Under the pieces are notes generated by a model. The model was given only the letters and a program-made list of their open reading frames with translations. It did not search any database and had not been told where the DNA came from. A stretch of 35,264 nt of DNA from the NCBI RefSeq assembly GCF_004138215.1, contig NZ_RYYS01000037.1:1-35264 (forward strand). The letters are read 5' to 3'. This stretch comes from Anaerophilus nitritigenes (GTDB taxonomy: Bacteria > Bacillota > Clostridia > Peptostreptococcales > Thermotaleaceae). A program made the position numbers and the translations under genes. This document shows, piece after piece, positions 8,726-17,444 of this stretch (the first letter of the stretch is position 1; the number at the start of each line of letters is the position of its first letter).

Positions 8726-10199
8726 GTCTGTACACCTCCCATTCTAACACCATCAGTAAAAGTATGAAAAATACGATATACTTTGTAAAATGAATTTCTA
8801 TATTTTCTATTTTTTCGTTTTTTGTTTTTATGGTATCTTTCAATTCTCCTTTTACCATAGGCTTAGGAGGTTGATAAAAATTTAAATATTCTCCATCTAA
8901 AAACCAATCTATTGTGTTTTTTATAAGAATTGGAAAATCAGGAGTATACACTATATTGCTAGACTTAAAATCTATACTTTCTACTCTTTTTTCATCTTCT
9001 TTTCCATACATCATCAAAGGTCTTTTTTCTGCTGTTAATATATTCATATATCCTTTTTTAAAAGAAATACTATTTTTTGTATAGATATTCTTAAGAGTCA
9101 TATCTTTTACAAAAATAGAATCTTTCTTTGAAATTTTTACAGGATCTTTCAAATCCTCTCCTTGCTTGATTACCCATATCTTTTTATTTTTGAAAGAAGA
9201 ATCTATTTGGTCTACAATATAAAGTTCAGGATTCTCTTCTTTTTTTACAAGCTTGATGTAAGGAATACTTTCTAGTGCTTTTTCTAAAAATTCATTTTCA
9301 ATTCCTAAAAATACTTTTTTTTGATTTTCATCTTCTAATAACAAAATAGATGTATTGTCTTCCTTTAACATATCTTCATTTTCTATTTGAATTTTAACTT
9401 TTTTTGAATGGATTGGAACATGAAAAGAAATATTCTCTTTTTCTAATCCATTGATTTTCACTTTTTTTATATCCTTTTGATCTTTTTCATTCATCATAGA
9501 TACAAGTATCTCTTCATCTTCTTTATTATTATTTTCAATGGTAACTAAAGCTTTTTTTGTATAAAAATCATAATCTATATGATGAATTCCTATATTTTTT
9601 AATTTTTCTCCTACCTTTACTATAGAAGCTTTTATTGGAAGCTCTTTATTTGTAACAATCATTTTCTTTCCAGAAAAATTTTTCATACTTTCATAAGCAT
9701 GAGTAAGATCCAGAGATTCATCTGTACAATGAATATTTTTGATATAATTTTGAATGTCTTCCTTGCTTCCTCTTTCAATAGGTATACTATTTTCTTCTTT
9801 TAATAAAATTAAATTTACTTTTGTGTTTTCATCTGTATTTTGAAGAATTTTTAAAATTTTATTTTTTCCTTCTTCAAAATGACTTTTTCCTTTTTCCATA
9901 GCTTTCATACTATAAGAACAATCTAGCCCAATAGTTATTTCTTTTCCTTTAAAGGATTCGTACCCTATAGGCTTTGCAATGCAAAATACAATCAGTAAAG
10001 CAATCAAAAGCTGAATGAGTAATAAAATCCAATGATCTATTTTTTTAGACTTTACTCCTTCTACTTCTTTGATGGCTTCCTCCCAAAGAAATAAACTAGA
10101 AACCTTTTGTTCTATTACTTGTTTTTTCTTAAAATACAAAAATAAAATAAATCCTAATGAAAGTCCTGATAAAAGTCCTAAGGGATTTAAAAATCTCAT
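8715..10199 (-). CDS. BatA-like VWA membrane protein
   Basis: 494 residues. The N-terminus (RFLNPLGLLSGLSLGFILFLYF) matches the BatA / aerotolerance-regulator N-terminal domain, with two membrane helices at about 6-23 and 56-76. A VWA domain starts at about 88 with DCSYS at 93-97, so the first MIDAS motif is present. The usual third motif (TDG) is replaced by VTNKE, so metal binding may be weakened. The middle (about 200-430) is charged and beta-rich, and a membrane helix near 470-488 closes the protein. The upstream DUF58 gene ends immediately adjacent to the start, and the downstream double-VWA gene overlaps the stop by 11 bases. Bat proteins usually work with MoxR ATPases and DUF58 proteins in the envelope; the client here is unknown. 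Confidence 0.85.
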   Translation of the reverse strand: MRFLNPLGLLSGLSLGFILFLYFKKKQVIEQKVSSLFLWEEAIKEVEGVKSKKIDHWILLLIQLLIALLIVFCIAKPIGYESFKGKEITIGLDCSYSMKAMEKGKSHFEEGKNKILKILQNTDENTKVNLILLKEENSIPIERGSKEDIQNYIKNIHCTDESLDLTHAYESMKNFSGKKMIVTNKELPIKASIVKVGEKLKNIGIHHIDYDFYTKKALVTIENNNKEDEEILVSMMNEKDQKDIKKVKINGLEKENISFHVPIHSKKVKIQIENEDMLKEDNTSILLLEDENQKKVFLGIENEFLEKALESIPYIKLVKKEENPELYIVDQIDSSFKNKKIWVIKQGEDLKDPVKISKKDSIFVKDMTLKNIYTKNSISFKKGYMNILTAEKRPLMMYGKEDEKRVESIDFKSSNIVYTPDFPILIKNTIDWFLDGEYLNFYQPPKPMVKGELKDTIKTKNEKIENIEIHFTKYIVFFILLLMVLEWEVYRRAS

Positions 10200-11039
10200 T
10201 TAAATTCCCCCTAACCCTTTTTGAAAGATATGAATGATATTGTCATTGGTTTGAGACAATACATATCTTCCATTTCTACTTGTACAGCTTTTTTCTATAT
10301 TTCCTATAAATTTTTTCATTTTTTCTTTATATATTTCTTTCATTTGATGATTCATTTCTATTTTTCTACTTTCCTTTGTTTCAACATCTATAAGCTTTAA
10401 CTCTTGTCCATATAATGGATTGATTTCTTGTTGGGATAAAACATGAAATAAAATAACTTCTTGATTTTGTATCGTTAAAAAATCTATGATTTTGTCTAAC
10501 TCTTTTGTAAAAAAATCTGAGATAAAAAAAGTAATTCCAGATGAAAAATGATTCATATTGAGTATATTTTCAAAATGGGTATCCCCTTTAGGATGGATAT
10601 CTTTTATCTTTTGTGTCAGCTCATAAAAATGTTCTTTTCCTTTTCTTTTTTTCATAATTTCTTCTAATGTAGAATTTATGGTATAAAAATTTAAAAAATC
10701 ATTTTGTTTGAGTGTCATATATCCTAATCCTAAAGCAATATACTTTGCCATCTCCCACTTATTGGGCTCTCCAAAGTCCATAGATAAACTATCATCCAAA
10801 ATAATATTTACATCCATTTGTTTTTCTTCTTCAAAAGATTTTGTATAGAGCTTTTGGGTTCTTCCATAAGCCTTCCAATCTATTTTTTTGAGATCCTCTC
10901 CATAGTTGTATTCCTTGTGTCCATAAAAATCTAGTGAATTTCCAAGACCAGCTCCTCTATAATTTCCTTTTCCTCCCTTTATTATTTTTTTTCTTGGAAT
11001 AATTTTAAAATGTTCTAGGGATTTTAAAAGCTGATCCAA
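10200..11039 (-). CDS. DUF58 domain protein
   Basis: 279 residues. The DUF58 signature is clear: YRGAGLGNSLDF, then YNYGEDLKKIDWKAYGRT (about 44-61) and the VWA-like core DDSLS (82-86, a DxSxS MIDAS motif). DUF58 proteins are the usual partners of MoxR AAA+ ATPases, and the gene lies one base after the MoxR stop. Length is normal for the family. No membrane helix is visible, so it is probably cytoplasmic or peripheral. The start is ATG at 11039, but no strong Shine-Dalgarno is obvious at that distance, so coupling to the MoxR stop is plausible. Confidence 0.9.
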   Translation of the reverse strand: MDQLLKSLEHFKIIPRKKIIKGGKGNYRGAGLGNSLDFYGHKEYNYGEDLKKIDWKAYGRTQKLYTKSFEEEKQMDVNIILDDSLSMDFGEPNKWEMAKYIALGLGYMTLKQNDFLNFYTINSTLEEIMKKRKGKEHFYELTQKIKDIHPKGDTHFENILNMNHFSSGITFFISDFFTKELDKIIDFLTIQNQEVILFHVLSQQEINPLYGQELKLIDVETKESRKIEMNHQMKEIYKEKMKKFIGNIEKSCTSRNGRYVLSQTNDNIIHIFQKGLGGI

Positions 11040-11040
11040 G

Positions 11041-12009
11041 CTACTTCACCTTCTTTATAATTTCTATAAGGATCTCATCTGTACTTACCTTATCTGCCAT
11101 GGCTTTAAAATTTAAAAACATTCTATGTCTTAAACAAGGTAGTACCACACTATATAGATCTTCTAATGAAACATGATATCTTCCTTCTGATAATGCTTTT
11201 ACTTTTGCTGCTGAAATCATAGATATCATTCCTCTAGGGCTTGTTCCACACTGTACATATTCTTTTACTAGATCTATATGGGTTTGATCTGGATGAGTAC
11301 TCATTAAAATATCAATCGCTTTATTTTTTATATTGGCTGCTATAGGAACTTTTTTCGCTGTATTTTTCATTTCTAAAAGATCTTCTTTTGTTGCTATCTT
11401 TTTTATTTCTAAAGATTTTTCTCCTGTGCTAATATCGATCATATGAAACAAAGCATCCTTTTGAGGCAATACTACCTTTAATTTGAATAAAAATCTGTCT
11501 AATTGTGCTTCAGGAAGAGGATAAGTGCCTTCCATCTCTAATGGATTTTGAGTAGCCAGTACAAAGAAGGGTTCTTCTAGAATATATGTATTTTTGCCTA
11601 CTGTTACAGTTCTCTCTTGCATAGCTTCTAGGAGTGCACTTTGAGTTTTAGGAGTTGCTCTATTGATTTCATCTGCTAAAAGAAGGCTTGTAAAAATAGG
11701 ACCTTTTTCAAATTGAAAGGATAACTGATCCTTATCCTTTCTTACAATTTCTGCTCCCACAATATCTGTAGGCATTAAATCTGGAGTAAATTGAATCCTT
11801 GAAAATGGAAGGTCTAAAACCTTTGAAAAAGTTTTTACTAAAACTGTTTTTCCAAGACCTGGAGCACCCTCCATCAAAATATTTCCTCCTGCAATGATTC
11901 CTATTAAAACATTTTGAATGATCTCATCTTGTCCTACAATTTGTTTTTTCACTTCTGCTACAATGTTTTCAAAATCATTTGCAAAATTTTTCATATTATT
12001 TTCTTCCAT
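11041..12009 (-). CDS. MoxR-family AAA+ ATPase
   Basis: Two in-frame ATGs are possible, at 12024 and 12009. I prefer 12009 (322 residues) because GGAGG lies eight bases in front of it, while the earlier ATG has no such site. Counted from 12024, Walker A is GAPGLGKT (53-60), Walker B LLLADEINRA (114-123), sensor 1 ATQN (157-160) and LDRF is at 175-178. These, with EAMQER and PLPEAQ, are standard MoxR features. MoxR proteins are cytoplasmic ATP-driven chaperones that act with VWA-domain partners on metal-cofactor proteins or envelope complexes. The gene overlaps the 3' end of the coiled-coil membrane protein gene and abuts the DUF58 gene. All catalytic motifs look intact. Confidence 0.93.
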   Translation of the reverse strand: MEENNMKNFANDFENIVAEVKKQIVGQDEIIQNVLIGIIAGGNILMEGAPGLGKTVLVKTFSKVLDLPFSRIQFTPDLMPTDIVGAEIVRKDKDQLSFQFEKGPIFTSLLLADEINRATPKTQSALLEAMQERTVTVGKNTYILEEPFFVLATQNPLEMEGTYPLPEAQLDRFLFKLKVVLPQKDALFHMIDISTGEKSLEIKKIATKEDLLEMKNTAKKVPIAANIKNKAIDILMSTHPDQTHIDLVKEYVQCGTSPRGMISMISAAKVKALSEGRYHVSLEDLYSVVLPCLRHRMFLNFKAMADKVSTDEILIEIIKKVK

Positions 12010-13501
12010 CTTCTTCTCCTCCATTTAACTTCTTAAAGTATTCAAGCACCAATTGTTTATGTTTGATAGGAATGGTCAATTTTTCTACATAGTCCATTTG
12101 AGTATTTTTAAAATCTCTTTCATAACCTTCTAAAGAAGACTCATCTCCCCTTCGAGAGGATACTTCTTCTTTGTTTCCGTCTTTGATGGCTCCCCCATCA
12201 TTCCACTGTCCTTTTAAATAAGAAGAATCTCCTTTGTTTTCACCAATTCTTGTAGACTGATCTTGTCTATTTACTTTTCCTTCTAAAGCTTCTCCATCAC
12301 TTGCATCTATTTTGTCTCCTCCAACACCACTAGGGCTTTTCATAGACTGATTTCCCATATTTCCTAGTGCCAAAGCATCTGAGGAGTTTTGACTTAATTC
12401 TCCATTTTGCTCTTCTTTGCTTTCGCCCTTTGCAAAATCTGATAATTTTTCTTCTCCACCATTTCCTTTAAAGCCTTTTTCTCCTTTTGCCAATAATCTT
12501 TCCTTCATAGCATCAAGCTTTACATCTAAAGATTCTTTGACTTCTTTTGATTTTTTACCATTTTCTAATGCTTTTACAATTTCTTTTCCTGTATTGTTTT
12601 TTTCTAAAGCTGTATTGATTTTTTTCAATTTTTCCTTTTTATCTTCATTTTTTGTTTTCATCATATTTTTAATATTTTCTTTCATTTTCTCTTTTTCATC
12701 TTTAGAAAAATGAGTATTCTTTATATTTTCTAAAGCTTCTTCATGATTTTTGCTCCACTGACTTTGAAGCTTTTGTTTTGAAGAAATTCCATCCAATATT
12801 TCTGACATGAATATATCATCATTTTCATTTTCTATTTGCTCTTGGATGGAAGAAACGTGAGCCGCTCCACTTTCATAATCATAAGCATTCTCAAGTTCTT
12901 TTTGTAGCTCTTCTAAGGAAGTGATCATATTCTTTGAAGGATTCTTCTTTTGTATTTCCTTTTTTAATTCTTCAACTTTTTTCGCTTCTTCTTTTAATTC
13001 TTTATGAATATTTTCTTTTTCTGATGCTATTTCCATAGAAGAAGAAGGTATAAAATAAATTCCTATAGATAAACTAATCATAAGAATATTTGCTAAAATT
13101 AATTTTACAGGTGTTTTTATTTTATATTTTTCTAAAATAGGAAAATCCTCCAAAGCTTCTTTTACTTCTTCTATAAATATTTTTATAATACAATCTTTTT
13201 TTTCTTTGTATTCTAAATAGGTTACAAATCTTTCTTGAAAACCTAATTGATCTCCTATAGAAGCTGTTTCATATAAAGTCGGTCTTTTTAGTATTCCAAA
13301 CAAAAGCCCGACAAAAATAAAAATACTCATAAACCCCATAGCTTTTTGAAAGCTATATACAACAGGATAAAAATGAATGACAATCATAAACATAAAAAAA
13401 GAAATACTAAATACCCCTAAGCTAAAAATCAATGATTTTATAATCCGGTGGATCCATATTTTTATTCTTAGTTTTTTCAAAGTATTCTCTATTGAATTCA
13501 T
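11996..13501 (-). CDS. Membrane-anchored coiled-coil protein (DUF4175-like N-terminus)
   Basis: 501 residues. Three hydrophobic segments lie in the N-terminal third (about 20-45, 50-72 and 128-150), joined by a segment with ETASIGDQLGFQERFVTYLE, reminiscent of the DUF4175-type membrane proteins seen in Bat clusters. From about 155 on, the protein is highly charged and Lys/Glu-rich with predicted coiled coil. A Ser/Gly/Asn-rich low-complexity linker (about 345-455) follows, then a short C-terminal segment. It overlaps the upstream polytopic protein by four bases (ATGA) and the MoxR gene at its 3' end, so all three are translationally linked. I cannot assign a specific function. A scaffold or membrane tether for the MoxR complex is a guess from position. 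Confidence 0.7.
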   Translation of the reverse strand: MNSIENTLKKLRIKIWIHRIIKSLIFSLGVFSISFFMFMIVIHFYPVVYSFQKAMGFMSIFIFVGLLFGILKRPTLYETASIGDQLGFQERFVTYLEYKEKKDCIIKIFIEEVKEALEDFPILEKYKIKTPVKLILANILMISLSIGIYFIPSSSMEIASEKENIHKELKEEAKKVEELKKEIQKKNPSKNMITSLEELQKELENAYDYESGAAHVSSIQEQIENENDDIFMSEILDGISSKQKLQSQWSKNHEEALENIKNTHFSKDEKEKMKENIKNMMKTKNEDKKEKLKKINTALEKNNTGKEIVKALENGKKSKEVKESLDVKLDAMKERLLAKGEKGFKGNGGEEKLSDFAKGESKEEQNGELSQNSSDALALGNMGNQSMKSPSGVGGDKIDASDGEALEGKVNRQDQSTRIGENKGDSSYLKGQWNDGGAIKDGNKEEVSSRRGDESSLEGYERDFKNTQMDYVEKLTIPIKHKQLVLEYFKKLNGGEEDGRK

Positions 13502-14181
13502 TGGCTACACTCCTGAGAGTTTGATATATTCATGACAAAAGTCCATAAAGCCCAGAATATAAAATATATATAAATAGGTTTAGCTCCCATTTGATTTCCT
13601 CCTCCAACTTGCATATACAAAGTACCTATAAAGCTAAGTACTGGATTTAAAAAGAAATAAATAGGTATATCTTTATCATAAACAGTAGTTAAAACCAAAC
13701 TTGCATATTCATAGTAACAATACAATAATATACTGCTAACAATAATAAACATAAAAATAAATATCATCACGATAAAATTTTTCCATACACTTGGTATTTT
13801 CATTTGTGATATTTTCTTTTTTGTACTAATCAGTCCAATTCCCCAAAAAATCTCCATAAATAAAGGAAGGAATATATTCTGAATAGGAATTTTACCGCTC
13901 ATAAAAATAGTCAATAAAATAGGTATAATAGAAAATGTAAAAATAACTATTTCTACACAATTTTTTATAAAATCTTTTTCATACTCCCATACTAAAAGAA
14001 TTCCTGTATACAATAAAAAAGAAAAAATCATCAAATATAAATATGCTCTTTCATAAATTTGTATCTCATATGTATTTCCTATAATATTCATAAATAAATA
14101 CATGATCCACATAATACTCATCATCAAGACATAAAAAAGAATCATTCCTTTTTTATGTCTGTTTATATTCAAAAGTTCCAT
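13498..14181 (-). CDS. Polytopic membrane protein, function unknown
   Basis: 227 residues, mostly hydrophobic, with about seven membrane segments (near 10-32, 44-64, 76-99, 100-118, 133-155, 170-190 and 202-220). The loops are short and no catalytic motif is visible. The stop overlaps the start of the next gene by four bases, and the start lies eight bases after the upstream gene's stop. No family is recognised with confidence. It could be a transport-type membrane component of the operon or a structural partner of the two-TM envelope protein next to it, but no transporter signature (EAA loop, S-component motif) was seen. Confidence 0.6.
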   Translation of the reverse strand: MELLNINRHKKGMILFYVLMMSIMWIMYLFMNIIGNTYEIQIYERAYLYLMIFSFLLYTGILLVWEYEKDFIKNCVEIVIFTFSIIPILLTIFMSGKIPIQNIFLPLFMEIFWGIGLISTKKKISQMKIPSVWKNFIVMIFIFMFIIVSSILLYCYYEYASLVLTTVYDKDIPIYFFLNPVLSFIGTLYMQVGGGNQMGAKPIYIYFIFWALWTFVMNISNSQECSQ

Positions 14182-14189
14182 TTCTCCAC

Positions 14190-16160
14190 CTACCTTATAT
14201 TTCCTTCTAATGAAATTTGAGGAATACTCATTCTTGCATCTCCCTCTGCTTTTATCTTTAAAAATCCTTTAGAAATATAATTTTGAAGATTTTCTTTGTT
14301 CAAGCTTGTATTTGTTAATAGATCCCATTGATTCATAGAAAAGTTATAAACCATAAGCTTCATGTATCCACCTTCTTGTTTTGTAGTAATTTTTATGTTT
14401 TCTACTAAAACTTCTGAAGGAATGGAATAATAAATTTCTAATGGTGTATTTTCTAATAAACATTCTTTCTTTTCCATCATTTCACTCGTAAAGATAGGTT
14501 TGATCATTCCTGATGGTATATATACTTTGTTTTTAAAATTCATATTCACAGGAAAAACATTACAAATTTTATTTTTTATCTTTTTATTTTTTTCATTGAC
14601 TAAAATTTCTTCTTTTCCCTTACTAAATCCAATTAACTTTCCACTACAAGGATCTTCTATATTGTAAAAATAATAAGAAAACATTTCTTTTTGATCCTCT
14701 TTTAAATTTGCTTTTTCATAAATTTTTTCAAGATAATTATAATCTCCTAAGTTTTTTAAATCATGCTTTAAAGTAATATTTATTTTTTTATTTTCTTTCC
14801 CTTCTAAATTTCCTATAGGTATGATGCTATCTCCTATTACAAAAAAAGCATTTTCCAAAGTCTCTGGAATAGGATTTTCAATATTAGCACTTATTTTATC
14901 TTTGTCTATAAATTCAACAGAAATATTGATTATTTGTTCATTTTCATTTTTTTCTTGATATAATATATATTCCACATCTTTCTTTTTAGGAAAATTTATA
15001 TTTTTTTCTATAGGATCTATTTTATAATTTTGTCCATCTATGCCATCGATAAAGGATGCTTCATATTTTAAAGAAATATTATCTTTTTGAGCTGGTGATC
15101 CATATAACAAATCATAAGTACGCAATATAGGATCATGAACATAAATAGAAGCTTTCATCCACTCATCCTTTTGAAAGCCTCCCCACCAAGATAAAACATA
15201 AAAAAGAATGGAAAATCCAAAAATAGTGATAGTAAAAATCCATTTTTTATTTTCTACATATATAAATACAGCTAAAATGATAAGATAAATGAAAAGTCCT
15301 ACAAGTAAGAAAAGTGCTGTTTTTTCACTAGGTTTTTTCATTTCATCAATGACTGTATAAAGATTCATACTGTTTTGTATTCTTTCTTCCATAGAATCTT
15401 TTTTTACTACTTTTTCTATAAAATCATCATTTATATAAGAATATAAAATATTTTCAAAGGCTTGAGTATCCTTTATTGGAACTACAAAACCTTTTCCCAC
15501 TTTTATAGGTTCTTTTGCATTTGAAAAAATTCCTGTTAAAGTCTTATAGGAATGCTCTCCTGTTTCAATGAATAATGTATTTCCACTTGAAACCCAGTTT
15601 TTTAAAAAACTTTGTTGTTGATCTGTAAGATTTTTTGTATTGTAATTATCTATCACAATCAATGAAATAGCATTTAAAATTTCTTCATCATTTAATTTTT
15701 TATGTAAAGAAATGATTTGTGTATTTTTAAGAAATATATCATCTTTATATTCTTTTAAATAATGGTTAGAAAAATCATCACTCAAAATACCTATAAATAC
15801 AGTTTCTGTAGGTAACACTTTAATATTTTTTGACTTTTTTTCTAGTATTTTTCCATTTTCTTCTATACTTGCTTGAATTTTCTCCTTTCCATTAAATATA
15901 GGAATAGAGAAGAAAAACTCTTTTTTGCTATTTGAATACAACTGAATAGGGTGATCATACACTCTATTCTCTGTTTGTATTTTTAAATTTCCATCTATAT
16001 TTTTTTTGCTTTCCACTTGTATTCTCACAGGTATCATCGTACCTATTTTTCCTTTTCCATCAAAGCCTGCATCTATTTTTATATCTATATTTCCCTCAGC
16101 TTTAGATGAAAAGGAAAATATCAACATCCACATCAAAAAAACACAAATACTTTTTTTCAC
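14190..16160 (-). CDS. Envelope protein with signal peptide, GATase-like domain and two membrane helices
   Basis: 656 residues. An N-terminal signal (MKKSICVFLMWMLIFSFSSKAEG) is followed by a beta domain (about 24-115) and an alpha/beta GATase-like region (about 118-230) whose core reads SLIVIDNYN, then FLKNWVSSGNTLFIE. Two adjacent membrane helices (about 283-302 and 308-326) are followed by about 330 C-terminal residues rich in beta prediction and lacking further helices. The layout resembles accessory proteins of MoxR/DUF58/VWA clusters, which commonly combine beta sandwiches and degenerate amidotransferase folds. It lies 13 bases downstream of the first DUF4430 gene. I see no catalytic triad for amidotransferase activity. 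Specific function unknown. Confidence 0.65.
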   Translation of the reverse strand: MKKSICVFLMWMLIFSFSSKAEGNIDIKIDAGFDGKGKIGTMIPVRIQVESKKNIDGNLKIQTENRVYDHPIQLYSNSKKEFFFSIPIFNGKEKIQASIEENGKILEKKSKNIKVLPTETVFIGILSDDFSNHYLKEYKDDIFLKNTQIISLHKKLNDEEILNAISLIVIDNYNTKNLTDQQQSFLKNWVSSGNTLFIETGEHSYKTLTGIFSNAKEPIKVGKGFVVPIKDTQAFENILYSYINDDFIEKVVKKDSMEERIQNSMNLYTVIDEMKKPSEKTALFLLVGLFIYLIILAVFIYVENKKWIFTITIFGFSILFYVLSWWGGFQKDEWMKASIYVHDPILRTYDLLYGSPAQKDNISLKYEASFIDGIDGQNYKIDPIEKNINFPKKKDVEYILYQEKNENEQIINISVEFIDKDKISANIENPIPETLENAFFVIGDSIIPIGNLEGKENKKINITLKHDLKNLGDYNYLEKIYEKANLKEDQKEMFSYYFYNIEDPCSGKLIGFSKGKEEILVNEKNKKIKNKICNVFPVNMNFKNKVYIPSGMIKPIFTSEMMEKKECLLENTPLEIYYSIPSEVLVENIKITTKQEGGYMKLMVYNFSMNQWDLLTNTSLNKENLQNYISKGFLKIKAEGDARMSIPQISLEGNIR

Positions 16161-16173
16161 ACTTTCACTTCCT

Positions 16174-17271
16174 TTAGTTGATATAAGGTATATTTTCTAC
16201 TCCCTTATTAGAAATAATGGCACTAAAATGCTTATCTAAACTTTGAGGTTTATTGATCATTATATTTAATGCATTTCTTACACTTTGATCATCTGTTCCT
16301 GTAACCATCCATATAGGACATGTGCTTCCTATGCCTGCTGCATAAGCATAAATGGCTCCTGCATGATCATAAGAAGTAATCGCCTTTCCTTTAAAATTTA
16401 GTCCCTGTAATTTTCCTTTTTCAAATTTCACATAAGTTCCTACTACTTTATTCTTTGTATTAATATCTTGTACGACCTTACTATTCTTAGATAAATCATT
16501 CCATTTTCCAATCAATATATAATATTTTTTAGGTTTGTTTAATCCATTAGGATTATACGCTGCCAAATCAACTTTTTTTACTCCTTGTTTGAGTAAACTA
16601 TTCTTTAAATTTTGTGCATCCTTTTCGTATCCCTTTGTATACATAATCACAGTTCCAGGATTTTTACCAGAAAATCCACTTTTAAAAGGCTGTGGGTAAG
16701 AACCAATCACCGCAGGAGCAAACATAGTAGTCCCCCAATCGTGATAATCCCACCAAATAACATCTCCTGGTTGAGGTCTATATTCAGCTACTCCTATTGG
16801 AGCTAAAATTCCATTTACCCAATAAAACCAATCTACCTTTTGTCTATTTTTTCCTGTAAAAAAAGTAAACTTAGACTCCACTCCATTGATGGCATTTACA
16901 AAACCTCCACCATAGGCTGTTTGGATATCTAAATTTCTAAAAAGTACTTCCATTCCTACTTCATCTTTTACAAGTCCTACATTTTTAGAATACATACTTT
17001 TATGTCCAAAATCTCTAGTAACTACTAAATCTACATGGTATGGACTTTCTATATCTCCTGATGCTTTACGACTTTGAGCGTTTTGATCTGCTGGTCTTCC
17101 TTCTTTATATTTGATTTCTCCCTGTACAGGCCCTTTATATCCTTTATAAGTCACACCATCTATTAAAACGGTATCTGACTTTTTACCTTTTAGAGCATCT
17201 GAACAGTCTATAGATGAAGTAAATATTAGTACTGCAATAAGCACAAAAATAATACTTCTTAATTTTTTCAT
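16174..17271 (-). CDS. Secreted DUF4430 (transcobalamin C-terminal-like) protein, first gene of the riboswitch operon
   Basis: 365 residues from ATG at 17271 behind GGAGGTTTTAGT. A signal peptide (KKLRS, then a hydrophobic stretch to about 20) marks export; SSIDC near 19-23 is a poor lipobox because Asp precedes the Cys. Residues about 80-178 form the DUF4430 domain: VDLVVTRDFG, then VDWFYWVNGILAPIGVAEY and PGDVIWWDYHDW. The C-terminal half (about 205-365) is a separate alpha/beta region (YYILIGKWNDLS, AGAIYAYAAGIGS, WMVTGTDDQSVRNAL) that I cannot name. DUF4430 is related to the C-terminal beta domain of transcobalamin and intrinsic factor, which covers one face of the bound corrinoid. It is the gene immediately behind the cobalamin riboswitch and terminator, so control by B12 status is direct. 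Corrinoid binding itself is inferred. Confidence 0.9.
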   Translation of the reverse strand: MKKLRSIIFVLIAVLIFTSSIDCSDALKGKKSDTVLIDGVTYKGYKGPVQGEIKYKEGRPADQNAQSRKASGDIESPYHVDLVVTRDFGHKSMYSKNVGLVKDEVGMEVLFRNLDIQTAYGGGFVNAINGVESKFTFFTGKNRQKVDWFYWVNGILAPIGVAEYRPQPGDVIWWDYHDWGTTMFAPAVIGSYPQPFKSGFSGKNPGTVIMYTKGYEKDAQNLKNSLLKQGVKKVDLAAYNPNGLNKPKKYYILIGKWNDLSKNSKVVQDINTKNKVVGTYVKFEKGKLQGLNFKGKAITSYDHAGAIYAYAAGIGSTCPIWMVTGTDDQSVRNALNIMINKPQSLDKHFSAIISNKGVENIPYIN

Positions 17272-17310
17272 ACTAAAACCTCCATAAATAATAAATAATT
17301 TAGATATAAA

Positions 17311-17339
17311 AAATCCTCTTCCAACTCAGAAGAGGATTT
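17311..17339 (-). terminator. Riboswitch-controlled intrinsic terminator
   Basis: Perfect 11-bp inverted repeat (AAATCCTCTTC / GAAGAGGATTT) with a 7-nt loop, followed on the minus strand by a run of six T. It sits between the cobalamin aptamer and the first gene, 40 bp before the ATG, the arrangement expected for transcription-attenuating control. The 5' arm includes UCCUCU, which is complementary to AGAGGA just upstream (17420-17425). Confidence 0.9.
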
Positions 17340-17419
17340 TTTAGAAATAAACACATTGTATTTTCATAATTTACTGTCAATTACAAAAACAACATTTTTA
17401 TTTTCTATAAAACTTCTTT

Positions 17420-17436
17420 TCCTCTAAGTCGGAGGA
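17420..17436 (-). promoter_or_regulatory. Small switching hairpin (P13-like) between aptamer and terminator
   Basis: On the minus strand UCCUC and GAGGA form a 5-bp stem with the loop CGACUUA. The loop contains CGAC, complementary to GUCG in the aptamer (near 17505), so it could make the L5-L13 kissing contact described for cobalamin riboswitches. The same AGAGGA can instead pair with the terminator's 5' arm. This gives a consistent off/on switch: ligand stabilises the hairpin and frees the terminator. This is inference from pairing only. Confidence 0.55.
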
Positions 17437-17444
17437 TCTGAAAC

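Noticed and set aside
6227-12009. A cobalt chelatase (CobN/CobS/CobT) or magnesium chelatase
   Set aside because: The AAA+ protein has MoxR motifs, the VWA proteins are BatA-like membrane proteins, and no large CobN/ChlH subunit is present.
12417-12713. Plus-strand frame rich in Ser/Phe opposite the coiled-coil protein
   Set aside because: It is the antisense shadow of a Lys/Glu-rich coding region and has no ribosome binding site or family match.
16174-17271. Lipoprotein signal in the first DUF4430 protein
   Set aside because: The residues before Cys23 (SSID) do not fit a lipobox because Asp precedes the Cys.
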